From contig JALUUM010000021.1 of assembly GCA_027021365.1 (NCBI GenBank), positions 1-51,499 on the forward strand: DNA of 51,499 nt, in the 5' to 3' direction. Shown here one piece after another: positions 16,895 to 25,362 of the stretch (its first letter is position 1; every line of letters begins with the position of its first letter). Below the pieces are notes generated by a model that had not been told where the DNA came from, did no database searches, and worked only from the letters and a program-made list of their open reading frames with translations. A program made the translations under genes and the position numbers. Source of the stretch: Spirochaetales bacterium. GTDB lineage: Bacteria; Spirochaetota; Spirochaetia; SZUA-6.

Positions 16895-18708
16895 ATTACA
16901 TTCCTTACCATGGAAGGTATTTTAATCTGAATCTCTGTGCCCTTTCCCGTTTTTGATTTTACCCTAATATCACCCTTGAGATTCTGAACCCTGAAGGCAA
17001 CATTACTGAGGCCGGAGCTCTTCTTTAGACTTTTCTCATAGTTGAAACCTATCCCATTATCCTGAAAAATAATGAATATATCCGTATCATTTGCATCTAT
17101 CTCCAAATAAACCCTCGATGCCTGAGAGTGGCTTAGAACATTTGTTGTAAGTTCCTGAAGTATCTTTTCGATTTCATCCCTCACCATGTTATCCTGCTGG
17201 TTTAGTTTCTCAGGATTTTCTATCTTTGCATCTAGCTCTATGTGTTTTAACTCTAGTCTCCGCTTAATGTTCAAAACCATTAGCCTTGAAAAATCGCTGG
17301 TAATTCTATCATCACTTTTCATCCCAAAAACAATCTCCTTAAGATTCTTGATAGCCGAATCACAGTTTACCTCTATGCGTTTCATCATATCCAGCAGCCT
17401 GCCGTTATAACTCTTGTTTCCCGTCTCTTCACTCTTGACGATACTCTGGGCAACGGTGTTGCATATGAATATATTTGTCAACTTGGCCCCGAGAGCGTCA
17501 TGCATATCCCTGTATATTCTTTTCTTTTCCTCTATAATCCTGAGACGCGTATTTTCTTTCTGGAGAAGGGCTATTTCATCCGTTCTCTCCCTTACCTTCT
17601 TCTCGAGACTGCTTGAATAGGCTTCCACGGTATCAACCAGTTTGTTGAGTTCCATGGCAAGCACTCCGAATTCATCATTCGTTCGTACATTTACACGAAT
17701 ATATCGCTCTCCGTTCTCGAGTCGATTTATTACCTTTATTATTTCATCCAATGGTTGTATAAGAATTTTCTCCGATATGAGGCTTAATGCAATAACAAGC
17801 ATGACCATAAGAAATATATTTATCAAGAGAATAGAGGAGAGAATTCTGTTAACAGTTTCCATTATCAGGTTGTACGGAAAGGCAAGTACGAGCACCCAGT
17901 TGGTTCTACTGTTTATCTTGTAAGAAAAATACATCTTCACCGAACCAATCATTTTAATGAAATGTCCCCGTTTCTTTTCAAACAGTTTAGAGGACTCGAC
18001 AAGTTCAAATTTCTTAAGTGTCAGTTCATTCTCCGAGTATCCGGAAAGTTGACTTGCTATCACATACCCGTCTTTGTTAAGCAGTACCGCTTTTCCATTC
18101 TTCGGAATTTCCAGATCTTCCAGAACTGTCTTAAGGTCATCCAGGAGTATATCCAAACCAAGAATTCCCACAAATTCTCCATCCGGTCTGTATACGGGAA
18201 CAACGCCGGTTATACCCAGCGCTTTTACACTTGCATATACATAAGGTTCCGAAATGGCAAAATCTCCCACCATGACTCCCTTTTTATACCAGGGCCTCAC
18301 CCGTGGGTCATAGTTCGCAGGTAGCGTGGGGGTATAATCCTTGAATCCCTTACCGTATCCCCATTCAAACATCCTTCCGTCCTCGGTTCCAAGATAGATC
18401 GCCCTTAGATACTGCTTTCTTGCCATTACAATGGAGATAAAAAGATCCCTCATGTGATCAACCTCTACATTGTACACAGATTTGTAGTTGGCAAGTCCCC
18501 TGGCAAGATGTTCCATTTCAAGGAAAAAACGGTCAATCTTTTTGTCCGTTTCCTCGAGTATCGTTGATGAGAGTTCCTCCGCATTACTCAAGGTGTAACT
18601 CCTCATTACTCCGTAAATCACTATAAGAGTCACGGTAAAAAAGATTATCAGCGTTATGGAAATAAACAGTATGAATTTGGCACTGATTCCATATCTGACG
18701 GGTTTCAT
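16891..18708 (-). CDS. dCache-type sensor histidine kinase (HisKA_3 / NarX-DegS class)
   Basis: The 605-residue inner-membrane sensor has a first TM helix at about 10-33, a periplasmic double-Cache domain (about 40-285), a second TM helix (286-312), HAMP (313-370), a coiled stretch, and a HisKA_3 dimerisation domain with His403 in YRDMHDALGAKLTNI. The HATPase domain follows (ELTTNVLSHSQASRV N-box, DNGIGF and GKGTEIQIKIP). In the Cache pocket Tyr133, Arg138, Trp140, Tyr141, Tyr156 and Asp186 match the arrangement known for amino-acid-binding dCache_1 domains, but the PYxD motif reads PYVY. It overlaps both neighbours by 4 bp and should phosphorylate the downstream NarL-type regulator. Confidence 0.93.
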   Translation of the reverse strand: MKPVRYGISAKFILFISITLIIFFTVTLIVIYGVMRSYTLSNAEELSSTILEETDKKIDRFFLEMEHLARGLANYKSVYNVEVDHMRDLFISIVMARKQYLRAIYLGTEDGRMFEWGYGKGFKDYTPTLPANYDPRVRPWYKKGVMVGDFAISEPYVYASVKALGITGVVPVYRPDGEFVGILGLDILLDDLKTVLEDLEIPKNGKAVLLNKDGYVIASQLSGYSENELTLKKFELVESSKLFEKKRGHFIKMIGSVKMYFSYKINSRTNWVLVLAFPYNLIMETVNRILSSILLINIFLMVMLVIALSLISEKILIQPLDEIIKVINRLENGERYIRVNVRTNDEFGVLAMELNKLVDTVEAYSSSLEKKVRERTDEIALLQKENTRLRIIEEKKRIYRDMHDALGAKLTNIFICNTVAQSIVKSEETGNKSYNGRLLDMMKRIEVNCDSAIKNLKEIVFGMKSDDRITSDFSRLMVLNIKRRLELKHIELDAKIENPEKLNQQDNMVRDEIEKILQELTTNVLSHSQASRVYLEIDANDTDIFIIFQDNGIGFNYEKSLKKSSGLSNVAFRVQNLKGDIRVKSKTGKGTEIQIKIPSMVRNVI

Positions 18709-19841
18709 CTTAGAAACAGTTCCTCTAACTTTACCGTTTCCTTTAAACCAATACCTGTAAGCATCAGAATAGTATCCGTCTTCTCTTCATGCGAGAGTTT
18801 GAACCACCCTGCAAGGGTTACCGCCGATGTAGGTTCCACAAATATGCCCATGGAGAATAACATTTTCAGCGAATCAAGAATTTCTTCCTCGGTTACGGTA
18901 ATGGTTTTTCCCCCGCTTTCACGTATCGCTTTAAGAACTACCTGCAATCTCGGAGGTTCTGATACTGCAATTCCCTCAGCAACAGTAGCGGTGATAGACT
19001 CAAGAGAAATGGATTCTCCCCTGGTAAAGGCCAGGTGAACGGCCGGACAGTTTTCTGCCTGAACCCCTATAAGCTCAGGCATCGACTTCATGTAACCTGC
19101 TTCAACCAGGTCTTTGAAGCCGAGATATATACCTTCCAGGTAACCTCCACTACCAACCGGTACAATAACCGAGGAGGGCATTTTATTCATTCGCCTCATT
19201 CTACCCATTCTCCCTTCAAACTGCTCCCAGATTTCGAAGGCTGCTGACTTTGCCCCCATTGCAAAGTAAGGATTCCACAGGTGGCTTGCATAGTATGAAC
19301 TTTTCGACTCCTCGATTACCGCATCATTGGTATCCTGTCTTGTACCCTTGATGCGGACAACTTCCGCTCCTAACAGCTTCATCTGGCTCAACTTTCCCGA
19401 AGGGGTATAATCAGGCACGAAGATTTTACATCTTATACCGGCTGATGCCGAGTAAGCTGCAATGGAAGCACCTGCATTTCCCGAGGAATCCTCAACAAGG
19501 CTCTCTATTCCCAGGTACTTTACCAGCGAGACGAGTACGCTTGCTCCCCTGTCCTTAAAGGAACCGGTTGGCTGCAAATAATCCAACTTGAATCTAACGG
19601 GTATGCCCTCTATTTCCCTCTTTATCACCGGGGAAAAACCTTCCCCGAGCGAAACAGGCTGCACTGCTTCGGGTAAGCCAAAGGCTTCTCTGTAGCGCCA
19701 TATGGAGCTTCCCCTGTTTTCAAGTGCTTTCCGGCTGAACATCGAGTAGCCCGCCACTGCAAGTGGTCCGCCGCAATCGCATCTGAAAATGGCACTTTCA
19801 ACGGGAAACTCTCTACTACACTCAATACAGAGGTAATTCAT
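18705..19841 (-). CDS. Threonine-synthase-like PLP enzyme
   Basis: The 378-residue fold-type II PLP protein starts with a small zinc-ribbon-like segment (Cys5, Cys8, Cys21, Cys23), as in archaeal-type threonine synthases. The PLP-binding Lys is Lys96 in PTGSFKDRGA, the substrate/phosphate loop is DSSGNAGAS, and the PLP phosphate-binding Gly loop is PVGSGGYLEG. Threonine synthase converts O-phosphohomoserine to threonine; related enzymes make cysteate or act as dehydratases. No homoserine pathway gene is near. Instead it is embedded by 4-bp overlaps between mobA and the sensor kinase in the formate dehydrogenase operon, so a non-biosynthetic role is possible. The family assignment is firm; the reaction is not. 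Confidence 0.85.
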   Translation of the reverse strand: MNYLCIECSREFPVESAIFRCDCGGPLAVAGYSMFSRKALENRGSSIWRYREAFGLPEAVQPVSLGEGFSPVIKREIEGIPVRFKLDYLQPTGSFKDRGASVLVSLVKYLGIESLVEDSSGNAGASIAAYSASAGIRCKIFVPDYTPSGKLSQMKLLGAEVVRIKGTRQDTNDAVIEESKSSYYASHLWNPYFAMGAKSAAFEIWEQFEGRMGRMRRMNKMPSSVIVPVGSGGYLEGIYLGFKDLVEAGYMKSMPELIGVQAENCPAVHLAFTRGESISLESITATVAEGIAVSEPPRLQVVLKAIRESGGKTITVTEEEILDSLKMLFSMGIFVEPTSAVTLAGWFKLSHEEKTDTILMLTGIGLKETVKLEELFLR

Positions 19842-20494
19842 ACTTCTTTTATTCTATAACTTTTTTTCAGTTTCTCATAGTCGAGGGGAGTATTGATGTT
19901 GGTAAAAGCCTCTATCTCTTCCTCCCCGACATCGAAGAAATCACAATCTATCCACCTCAAAAAATCATGAACCGATGGCCTTGAGCTCCTGATAAGGTAA
20001 TCTGCCATCTCTTCAACGAGCTCTCGTCCATAGAATGCAAAGAGGGGCTCCATGAAACTTCTAAAGGCATTGTCGAGACAAACCCTGTAGCGAGGAACGA
20101 GGGCTTTTACAAGCCCGCCCCTTCTTCCCCGGAGGAAGTGCCGGTACATCCTCGAAACCAGGCCGGCGCTCACGTAGGGCATGTCTGCCGCACATACGAA
20201 GACATCACTGAAGCTGGCCCTTGCCAGAACGCCGTGAATGCCGGAGAGGGGCCCCCGCCCGGGAATGAGGTCCATGGTACAGATGATACCCTCGCCTACG
20301 GCACGGCAAATATCAACCTTGTCGGTGGAAACTATGATTTCTCCGGCCACCCCTGCAAGCTCCCCGGCAATCCTCTCTATGAGCGTCTTCCCCCCTATGG
20401 GAAGGAGAGCCTTTACCCTTCCTCCGAACCGTTCTGCTCTGCCGCCTGCAATTATCCCGGCCGAGAAGCCTTTCATTTTCCCTGAATCTTTCAT
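19838..20494 (-). CDS. mobA: MobA-like molybdenum cofactor guanylyltransferase
   Basis: The protein is a nucleotidyltransferase of about 219 residues with the MobA signature GIIAGGRAERFGGRVKALLP near the N-terminus and the metal-binding Asp in VCAADMPYVS. The family links GTP to molybdopterin to form the bis-MGD cofactor needed by formate dehydrogenases. That matches its place in the same operon as the molybdoenzyme. A longer frame begins at 20590, but it would overlap the upstream gene. ATG 20494 and ATG 20476 are both possible starts, the second having AGGGA close upstream. It overlaps the threonine-synthase-like gene by 4 bp. Confidence 0.85.
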   Translation of the reverse strand: MKDSGKMKGFSAGIIAGGRAERFGGRVKALLPIGGKTLIERIAGELAGVAGEIIVSTDKVDICRAVGEGIICTMDLIPGRGPLSGIHGVLARASFSDVFVCAADMPYVSAGLVSRMYRHFLRGRRGGLVKALVPRYRVCLDNAFRSFMEPLFAFYGRELVEEMADYLIRSSRPSVHDFLRWIDCDFFDVGEEEIEAFTNINTPLDYEKLKKSYRIKEV

Positions 20495-20534
20495 ATTGAT
20501 TTTTGACGCCCGAGTACTCCGGCTGGTATTCTGT

Positions 20535-21383
20535 CTAAAAGTCTTCGGTAAACCCCTCGACATGCTCCCAGCTGAAAACGGGTCCGTCAACGCAGACGAA
20601 AACCCCTCCTATGTTACAGTGGCCGCACTTTCCGATACCACACTTCATGTAGCGCTCCAGGGTCACGTAGATGTTGCCCGGCTTGAAACCGCAGGCCTTC
20701 AGCTTCCTGGCAGCAAACCTTATCATTACAGGTGGGCCGCATAGGAAGGCTGTGGTGTTCGACATCTCCCCGGCACCTTCCTCGATACCTGCAGCTTCAT
20801 AAAGTTCCGTTACCAGGCCAACCCTTCCGTTCCAGCCGTCGGAAGCCCTGTCCACAGTCTGATAGACAGATGTACCTTCGACTTCCGACCACTGCTCGAG
20901 TTCGTCCCTAAAGCAGAGGTCTTCGGGGCTCTTTGCCCCGTACAGTATGCTTACATTTCCGAAGTCCTTCTTGTTCTTGAGTACCATCTGTATCAGACCC
21001 CTCAGAGGTGCAAGTCCTATCCCTCCGGCAATAAAAACGAGGTCCCTCCCCTTCACCTCTTTGAAGGGAAAAGAGTTCCCGTAGGGTCCCCTAACGTAGA
21101 GGATGTCACCCTCTTTCAGTCTGCAAATTGCACCGGTAAGACTTCCCACGGAACGTATGTTGAGCTCGAAGTATTCCCTTTCAAGGGGAGAAGAACAGAT
21201 CGAGATAGGCGCCTCACCCCTTCCCAGAAGTGATACCTCGAGGAACTGTCCCTGTTTGAAATTGAAATCCTCTGCAACGGAAGGCTCCGTGAATTTCAGC
21301 CTGAAGGTTTTCGTATCGTAGGTTTCATCCCTCGCCGAAACAATGCGGGCGGGGTAAGGTATGTAATCATTCCTCATTTCCAA
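20535..21383 (-). CDS. FAD/NAD(P)-binding oxidoreductase, sulfhydrogenase gamma-subunit-like
   Basis: The 282-residue ferredoxin-NADP-reductase-fold subunit has a flavin domain (FKQGQFLEVSLLGRGEAPIS), an NAD(P) domain (VFIAGGIGLAPLRGLIQMVL, FLCGPPVMI) and a C-terminal [2Fe-2S] site C-x4-C-x2-C-x7-C (Cys248, Cys253, Cys256, Cys264). This is the layout of the gamma subunit of cytoplasmic sulfhydrogenases and of dihydroorotate dehydrogenase electron-transfer subunits. It would pass electrons between NAD(P)H and the iron-sulfur subunit encoded just upstream (17-bp overlap). The annotated start is TTG 21383 with GAGGAA 7 bases upstream; ATG 21377 is the alternative. Confidence 0.9.
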   Translation of the reverse strand: MEMRNDYIPYPARIVSARDETYDTKTFRLKFTEPSVAEDFNFKQGQFLEVSLLGRGEAPISICSSPLEREYFELNIRSVGSLTGAICRLKEGDILYVRGPYGNSFPFKEVKGRDLVFIAGGIGLAPLRGLIQMVLKNKKDFGNVSILYGAKSPEDLCFRDELEQWSEVEGTSVYQTVDRASDGWNGRVGLVTELYEAAGIEEGAGEMSNTTAFLCGPPVMIRFAARKLKACGFKPGNIYVTLERYMKCGIGKCGHCNIGGVFVCVDGPVFSWEHVEGFTEDF

Positions 21384-22530
21384 CTGTTACTTCCTCTATG
21401 AATTTTAACATCCCTATATCCACCGGGCACCCGGTAAGGCACCTCCCGCAACCCACACAGGTGCTTCGCCCGTAAACAACGGGATCATAGCGCAGCTTGT
21501 GTTCGTAACGTCTCTCTGCCCGCTTGTAGGCATCATCCCTCGGGTTGTGCCCGCTTGCTTCCCTCGAATAACCGCTGAAAACACAGCCGTCCCATACTCT
21601 AACCCTCTCTCCTGCCCTTTCTCCCTCTTCAAGCAGGGTGAGCACCGAACAGAAGTTGCTGTTGTCATACACGTTAAAGCAGGTACATGTGGGGCAGAGG
21701 TAAAGGCAGGCACCGCAGTATATGCATCTATCAGCTATTTCCCTGTAAATCGCCGGAAGCCTCTCTCCCGTTTCTCCCTCTTCGGGACTTTCTTTCATGA
21801 TTTCAAGGGCGCCCTTAAAATCCACTTTCAATTCGACGTTACCCACGGCTTCTTTCCGTATCTCCTCTAATCTCCTGGCTGTTTCCTTCTCGTCCGCTAT
21901 CTTAAAAAAATTCTCAAGGCCCGATACAAAATCTTCGCCTCTGGAAGAAGCCACATCCACTATAAAGCCGTTTCCCTCCTCTACCAGCTGGATGTCATAC
22001 TCATCACCCCTCTTCATAAGAGGGCCGGTTCCCGCCGAGCTGCAGAAGCAGGCTTCCGGTTCCGGGGGGACTATGCACGAATCGATTATCACCATACTGC
22101 CATTGGCCCTGGTTGAGTAGTAGAAATCGGTATTATCCTCCAGGAAGAATCTTCCGGTCATCAGGAGAGCATGATAGTCGCATGGCTTGATACCAAAGAG
22201 CAGTTTGGGCTTGTTACCGGAGGGATCATCCTTCCCTTCCGGTTGCTCGATTGCAAACTCACCATTACCCTTTTCGCTGAACTGAAAGAGAATCTCTGAC
22301 TGGGGAAAGAATACCTCCTTCGGGGGAGATAGAAGCTGTGCACTGTCCGTTCTTCCGCCCAGTGCAAGCCTGGAGGCTATTTCCTCTGCACGTCCATTTT
22401 CCGCTACCGAGTCCAGGTTTTCCAGAGTAACATCCCCATAGCTGTTTCTAAAGGGTGCTAGAACGGACCACTCCTTACTTAGGTGAAGCAGAAGTCCTGC
22501 AAGTTTTTCTCTCCTCAAATAATAATACAT
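21367..22530 (-). CDS. 4Fe-4S subunit, sulfhydrogenase beta-like
   Basis: This 387-residue electron-transfer protein resembles the beta subunit of sulfhydrogenases and anaerobic sulfite reductase A. It has the KPCD motif (FGIKPCDYHALLM) in the N-terminal half and the CFCSSAGTGP segment. Two ferredoxin-type cluster motifs lie in the C-terminal half (CIYCGACLYLCPTCTC and CVGCGRCLTGCPV). It would carry electrons from the molybdoenzyme to the flavoprotein subunit. The gene starts 19 bp after the formate dehydrogenase-like gene and overlaps the gamma-like gene. No hydrogenase alpha or delta subunit is present, so the module serves the molybdoenzyme instead. Confidence 0.9.
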   Translation of the reverse strand: MYYYLRREKLAGLLLHLSKEWSVLAPFRNSYGDVTLENLDSVAENGRAEEIASRLALGGRTDSAQLLSPPKEVFFPQSEILFQFSEKGNGEFAIEQPEGKDDPSGNKPKLLFGIKPCDYHALLMTGRFFLEDNTDFYYSTRANGSMVIIDSCIVPPEPEACFCSSAGTGPLMKRGDEYDIQLVEEGNGFIVDVASSRGEDFVSGLENFFKIADEKETARRLEEIRKEAVGNVELKVDFKGALEIMKESPEEGETGERLPAIYREIADRCIYCGACLYLCPTCTCFNVYDNSNFCSVLTLLEEGERAGERVRVWDGCVFSGYSREASGHNPRDDAYKRAERRYEHKLRYDPVVYGRSTCVGCGRCLTGCPVDIGMLKFIEEVTVGNEE

Positions 22531-22549
22531 AGTCTTTCGTTAAATATCC

Positions 22550-24607
22550 TCATGCCTTTTCTATCTTTACGGCACAAACCTTCAATGCCGGAATCTTTGC
22601 CTCCGGATCGGTATCCTGAAGTGTCAGTATATTTGCAGGCGACTCGGCAAAGTGGAATGGTATGAAAACCAGGCCTTCTCCCACGTACTCCGTAACCTTT
22701 GCTTTTACCTTTATACTCCCCCTCCTGGAGGAGACAGAAACCATTTCGCCGTTTTTCAGGTTCATTGCCTCTGCATCCGCAGGATTTATTTCCACATAAT
22801 TCTCCGGAATCTCGCGGGCAAGTACACTGGTTCTTCGAGTCATGGTTCCGGTATGGTAATGCCAGTAGGTTCTTCCCGTGGTCAATACGAATGGATACTC
22901 TGCATCAGGTTCCTCTGCAGGTGGTTGGTACTCGGCGGGAAGAAACCTCCCCTTGCCCCTGGTGAACCTATCCTTGTGAAGGTAGGGTGTGCCGGGATGG
23001 TTCTTATCGGGACATGGCCACTGCAATCCAAAGGGTTCCAGCCTGTCGTAACTTATTCCACCGTAGATCGGCGTGACAGAGGCGATTTCATCCATTATTT
23101 GCGAAGGATCCTTGTAATCCATCTGGTGGTAGCCTGCTGCCTTTGCAACCATAGAGATGATTTTCCAGTCGGGGAGGCTGTTACCAACAGGTTCCATTAC
23201 CTTCCTCACCCTCTGAACCCTTCTCTCCGTGTTGGTGAAGGTTCCGTCTTTCTCTGCAAAAGAAGCAGCCGGCAGAATAACGTCTGCATATTCGGCCGTT
23301 TCGGTATAGAAAAGGTCCTGAACAACGAGGAATTCCGTTCTTTTCAAGCATCCGCAGAGATGGTTCAGGTTGGGATCGCTTAAGGCCGGGTTTTCACCCA
23401 TCACGTATATTCCCCTTATTTTGCCCCTGCATGCATTCTGGAAGATTTCTGTCAATGTCAGTCCTGTCTTATCCGGCAAATAATCCACTTCCCAGGCTTT
23501 CATGAATTTCTTCCTGGCCTCCGGATTTTCCACCTTCTGGTATCCCGAATACACATCGGGAAGGCCTCCGACATCGCAGGCTCCCTGAACATTGTTCTGT
23601 CCCCTCAACGGGTTCACTCCCATGGCAGGAAAACCCACATGGCCGGTAAGCATGGCAAGGTTGGCAAGTGACTTCACGTTGTTCACACCGGTCGTATGCT
23701 GGGTGATACCCATTGCAAATACGATCATGGCCTTCCTTGTACCTGCATAGATATGGGCAGCCTCTTCCAGCACCTTGGCCGGTATGCCGGTTATCCCTTC
23801 CACGTATGAGGGCTCGTACCTCTCCACTACCCTTTTCAATTCCTGGTAGCCTGTTGTTCTTTCCTCTATGTATTCTCTTGCCTCCAGGCCATCCCTTATT
23901 ATCACGTGCATTAGACCGTTTATCCATGCTACATCAGTTCCGGGTCTCTGCTGAGCATGGATATGGGCGTACTTTGAAAGCCTGATCCTCCTGGGATCGA
24001 AGAGAAGGAGCTTTGCACCCCTGTCCAAAACGGAACGTATTATCCTGGAACCTATCAATGGATGTTGGCCGGTAGTATCGGAGCCGGTAACGAGAAAGCA
24101 ATCTGCCTTGTCGAAGTCCTCCACGGAATTCGTCATTGCACCGGAACCCATGGTCAGTGCCAGGCCCGTAACGGTGGAAGCATGACATAGTCGTGCACAG
24201 TGATCCACATTGTTGGTTCCAAAGACAGCCCTGGCAAGTTTCATCATAAGGAAGTTCTCTTCATTAGTTGCCTTGGCCGATGAGAGAAAGGCAAGGCTGT
24301 CACTTCCGTACCGTTCTTTGAAACTCGAGAATCTATTAGCAACGAGTTCTATTGCTTCTTCCCAGGTTGCCGGTTCGAGCTTGCCCTCTTTTCCGCCTCT
24401 CCTTATGAGGGGCTGCGTTATTCTTTCTCTGCTGTTTTCAAATTCGAAGGAATTCCATCCCTTCACACAGAGGCTCCCATCCGATACGGGATGGTTCCGG
24501 CTGGGAACCGAAGAGATTATCCTATTCCCGTCAGTCTGGAGATACAGTCCGCAACCACAACCACAATATATACAGGTTGTAATCTTTCTCTCCATAATTT
24601 TTGACAT
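22550..24607 (-). CDS. fdhA: Formate dehydrogenase-like molybdopterin oxidoreductase, catalytic subunit
   Basis: The 685-residue bis-MGD enzyme has an N-terminal [4Fe-4S] motif (Cys12, Cys15, Cys19, Cys47, then KG). The metal-ligand motif VDHCARLCHAS has Cys141 at the position of selenocysteine in E. coli FdhH, followed by the conserved His142. Downstream, NPLRGQNNVQGACDVGG, the EKDGTFTNTERRVQ segment and the C-terminal molydopterin-binding domain (TTGRTYWHYHTGTMTRR) fit formate dehydrogenase closely. It oxidises formate or reduces CO2. There is no Tat signal, so it is cytoplasmic. It is first of seven genes and is followed by sulfhydrogenase-like electron subunits and mobA. ATG 24607 lies only a few bases after the expected transcription start. 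Confidence 0.92.
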   Translation of the reverse strand: MSKIMERKITTCIYCGCGCGLYLQTDGNRIISSVPSRNHPVSDGSLCVKGWNSFEFENSRERITQPLIRRGGKEGKLEPATWEEAIELVANRFSSFKERYGSDSLAFLSSAKATNEENFLMMKLARAVFGTNNVDHCARLCHASTVTGLALTMGSGAMTNSVEDFDKADCFLVTGSDTTGQHPLIGSRIIRSVLDRGAKLLLFDPRRIRLSKYAHIHAQQRPGTDVAWINGLMHVIIRDGLEAREYIEERTTGYQELKRVVERYEPSYVEGITGIPAKVLEEAAHIYAGTRKAMIVFAMGITQHTTGVNNVKSLANLAMLTGHVGFPAMGVNPLRGQNNVQGACDVGGLPDVYSGYQKVENPEARKKFMKAWEVDYLPDKTGLTLTEIFQNACRGKIRGIYVMGENPALSDPNLNHLCGCLKRTEFLVVQDLFYTETAEYADVILPAASFAEKDGTFTNTERRVQRVRKVMEPVGNSLPDWKIISMVAKAAGYHQMDYKDPSQIMDEIASVTPIYGGISYDRLEPFGLQWPCPDKNHPGTPYLHKDRFTRGKGRFLPAEYQPPAEEPDAEYPFVLTTGRTYWHYHTGTMTRRTSVLAREIPENYVEINPADAEAMNLKNGEMVSVSSRRGSIKVKAKVTEYVGEGLVFIPFHFAESPANILTLQDTDPEAKIPALKVCAVKIEKA

Positions 24608-24618
24608 AGCCGGTAATA

Positions 24619-24646
24619 ATTATACCAGGTATATCTATATTGTCAA
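24619..24646 (-). promoter_or_regulatory. Consensus sigma-70 promoter of the formate dehydrogenase operon
   Basis: The minus strand reads TTGACA, a 16-bp spacer ending in TGG, then TATAAT: both hexamers match consensus and there is an extended -10 TG. Start would be near 24611-24612, about 4-5 bases before ATG 24607, so the message would be essentially leaderless. Confidence 0.85.
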
Positions 24647-24700
24647 ATATAGAAATGATGATATGCAAGTTATTCAGGGGAAAATAACATTTAGAGTTTG

Positions 24701-25279
24701 TCAGTACGAAGCAATGAGTATTTCAGACAGCTTTCTCTTGGGAACGTGGTGAACCATATCCTTGTCCCTGTAGTACTCGATCGATTCACCCTGCTCTATG
24801 TCCTCTATTACTACCTTCTCTGCCGGTTTGCCCAGGGCAACAACGAGGGATATCTTCAACCAGTTGGGAATGGAAAGATACTCCCTCAACAGGTTTTTCC
24901 TTATGCTGCCAATAAAGCATCCACCCAATCCCATCTCCACCGCCCCGAGCATTATAGTCTGGGCAACAATTCCAACATCCTTGTCTGCCTCTTCCTTTAT
25001 ATTCATATCCGTCAAGATAACGATATAACCCGTGGGCCTCTCATTAATATCCGGACCTCCCCAATCCTTCAGATAACCTGCCCATTTCAATGTTTCGAAT
25101 ATCTTTTCGTTGATCCTGGGAGATGATGATACTATGTATTTCAGTGGCTGCAAGTTTGAAGCAGATGGCGTAAACCTCACCATTTCAACCAACGATTCCA
25201 GGGTATCCTTCTCTATCCTGAAAGAAGCATCGAAGCGCCTGTAACTCCTTGCACTGACTATCAGTTCTCTTAATTTCAT
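24701..25279 (-). CDS. Nitroreductase-family FMN protein
   Basis: The 192-residue nitroreductase-like protein has the FMN-binding N-terminal SARSYRRFD, PSASNLQPLKYIV, and C-terminal VEMGLGGCFIGSI and LVVALGKPAEK motifs. Members reduce nitro compounds, quinones or flavins with NAD(P)H, as homodimers. The middle has a WGGPDINERPTGYIVIL segment found in a subgroup common in anaerobes. The start ATG 25279 has GGGAG 6 bases upstream; the ATG six codons earlier has no Shine-Dalgarno. The gene follows the MFS transporter on the same strand after an 83-bp AT-rich gap. Its substrate is unknown. Confidence 0.88.
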   Translation of the reverse strand: MKLRELIVSARSYRRFDASFRIEKDTLESLVEMVRFTPSASNLQPLKYIVSSSPRINEKIFETLKWAGYLKDWGGPDINERPTGYIVILTDMNIKEEADKDVGIVAQTIMLGAVEMGLGGCFIGSIRKNLLREYLSIPNWLKISLVVALGKPAEKVVIEDIEQGESIEYYRDKDMVHHVPKRKLSEILIASY

Positions 25280-25285
25280 ATCAAA

Positions 25286-25290
25286 CTCCC
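25286..25290 (-). promoter_or_regulatory. Shine-Dalgarno deciding the nitroreductase start
   Basis: GGGAG on the minus strand is 6 bases before ATG 25279 and lies inside the alternative longer frame that starts at 25297. Confidence 0.55.
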
Positions 25291-25362
25291 GATTCATTTA
25301 TTTATATATGAGAATAATGTAATAATAACAGTAATAAATCAATATTTTTATTAGCATATTTA

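Noticed and set aside
19838..20590. Longer MobA starting at 20590
   Set aside because: The extra residues are not MobA-like and overlap the upstream flavoprotein gene; starts at 20494 or 20476 fit the family.
22550..24607. Selenocysteine formate dehydrogenase
   Set aside because: The metal-ligand codon encodes Cys (CARLCHAS) and no in-frame TGA is present at that position.
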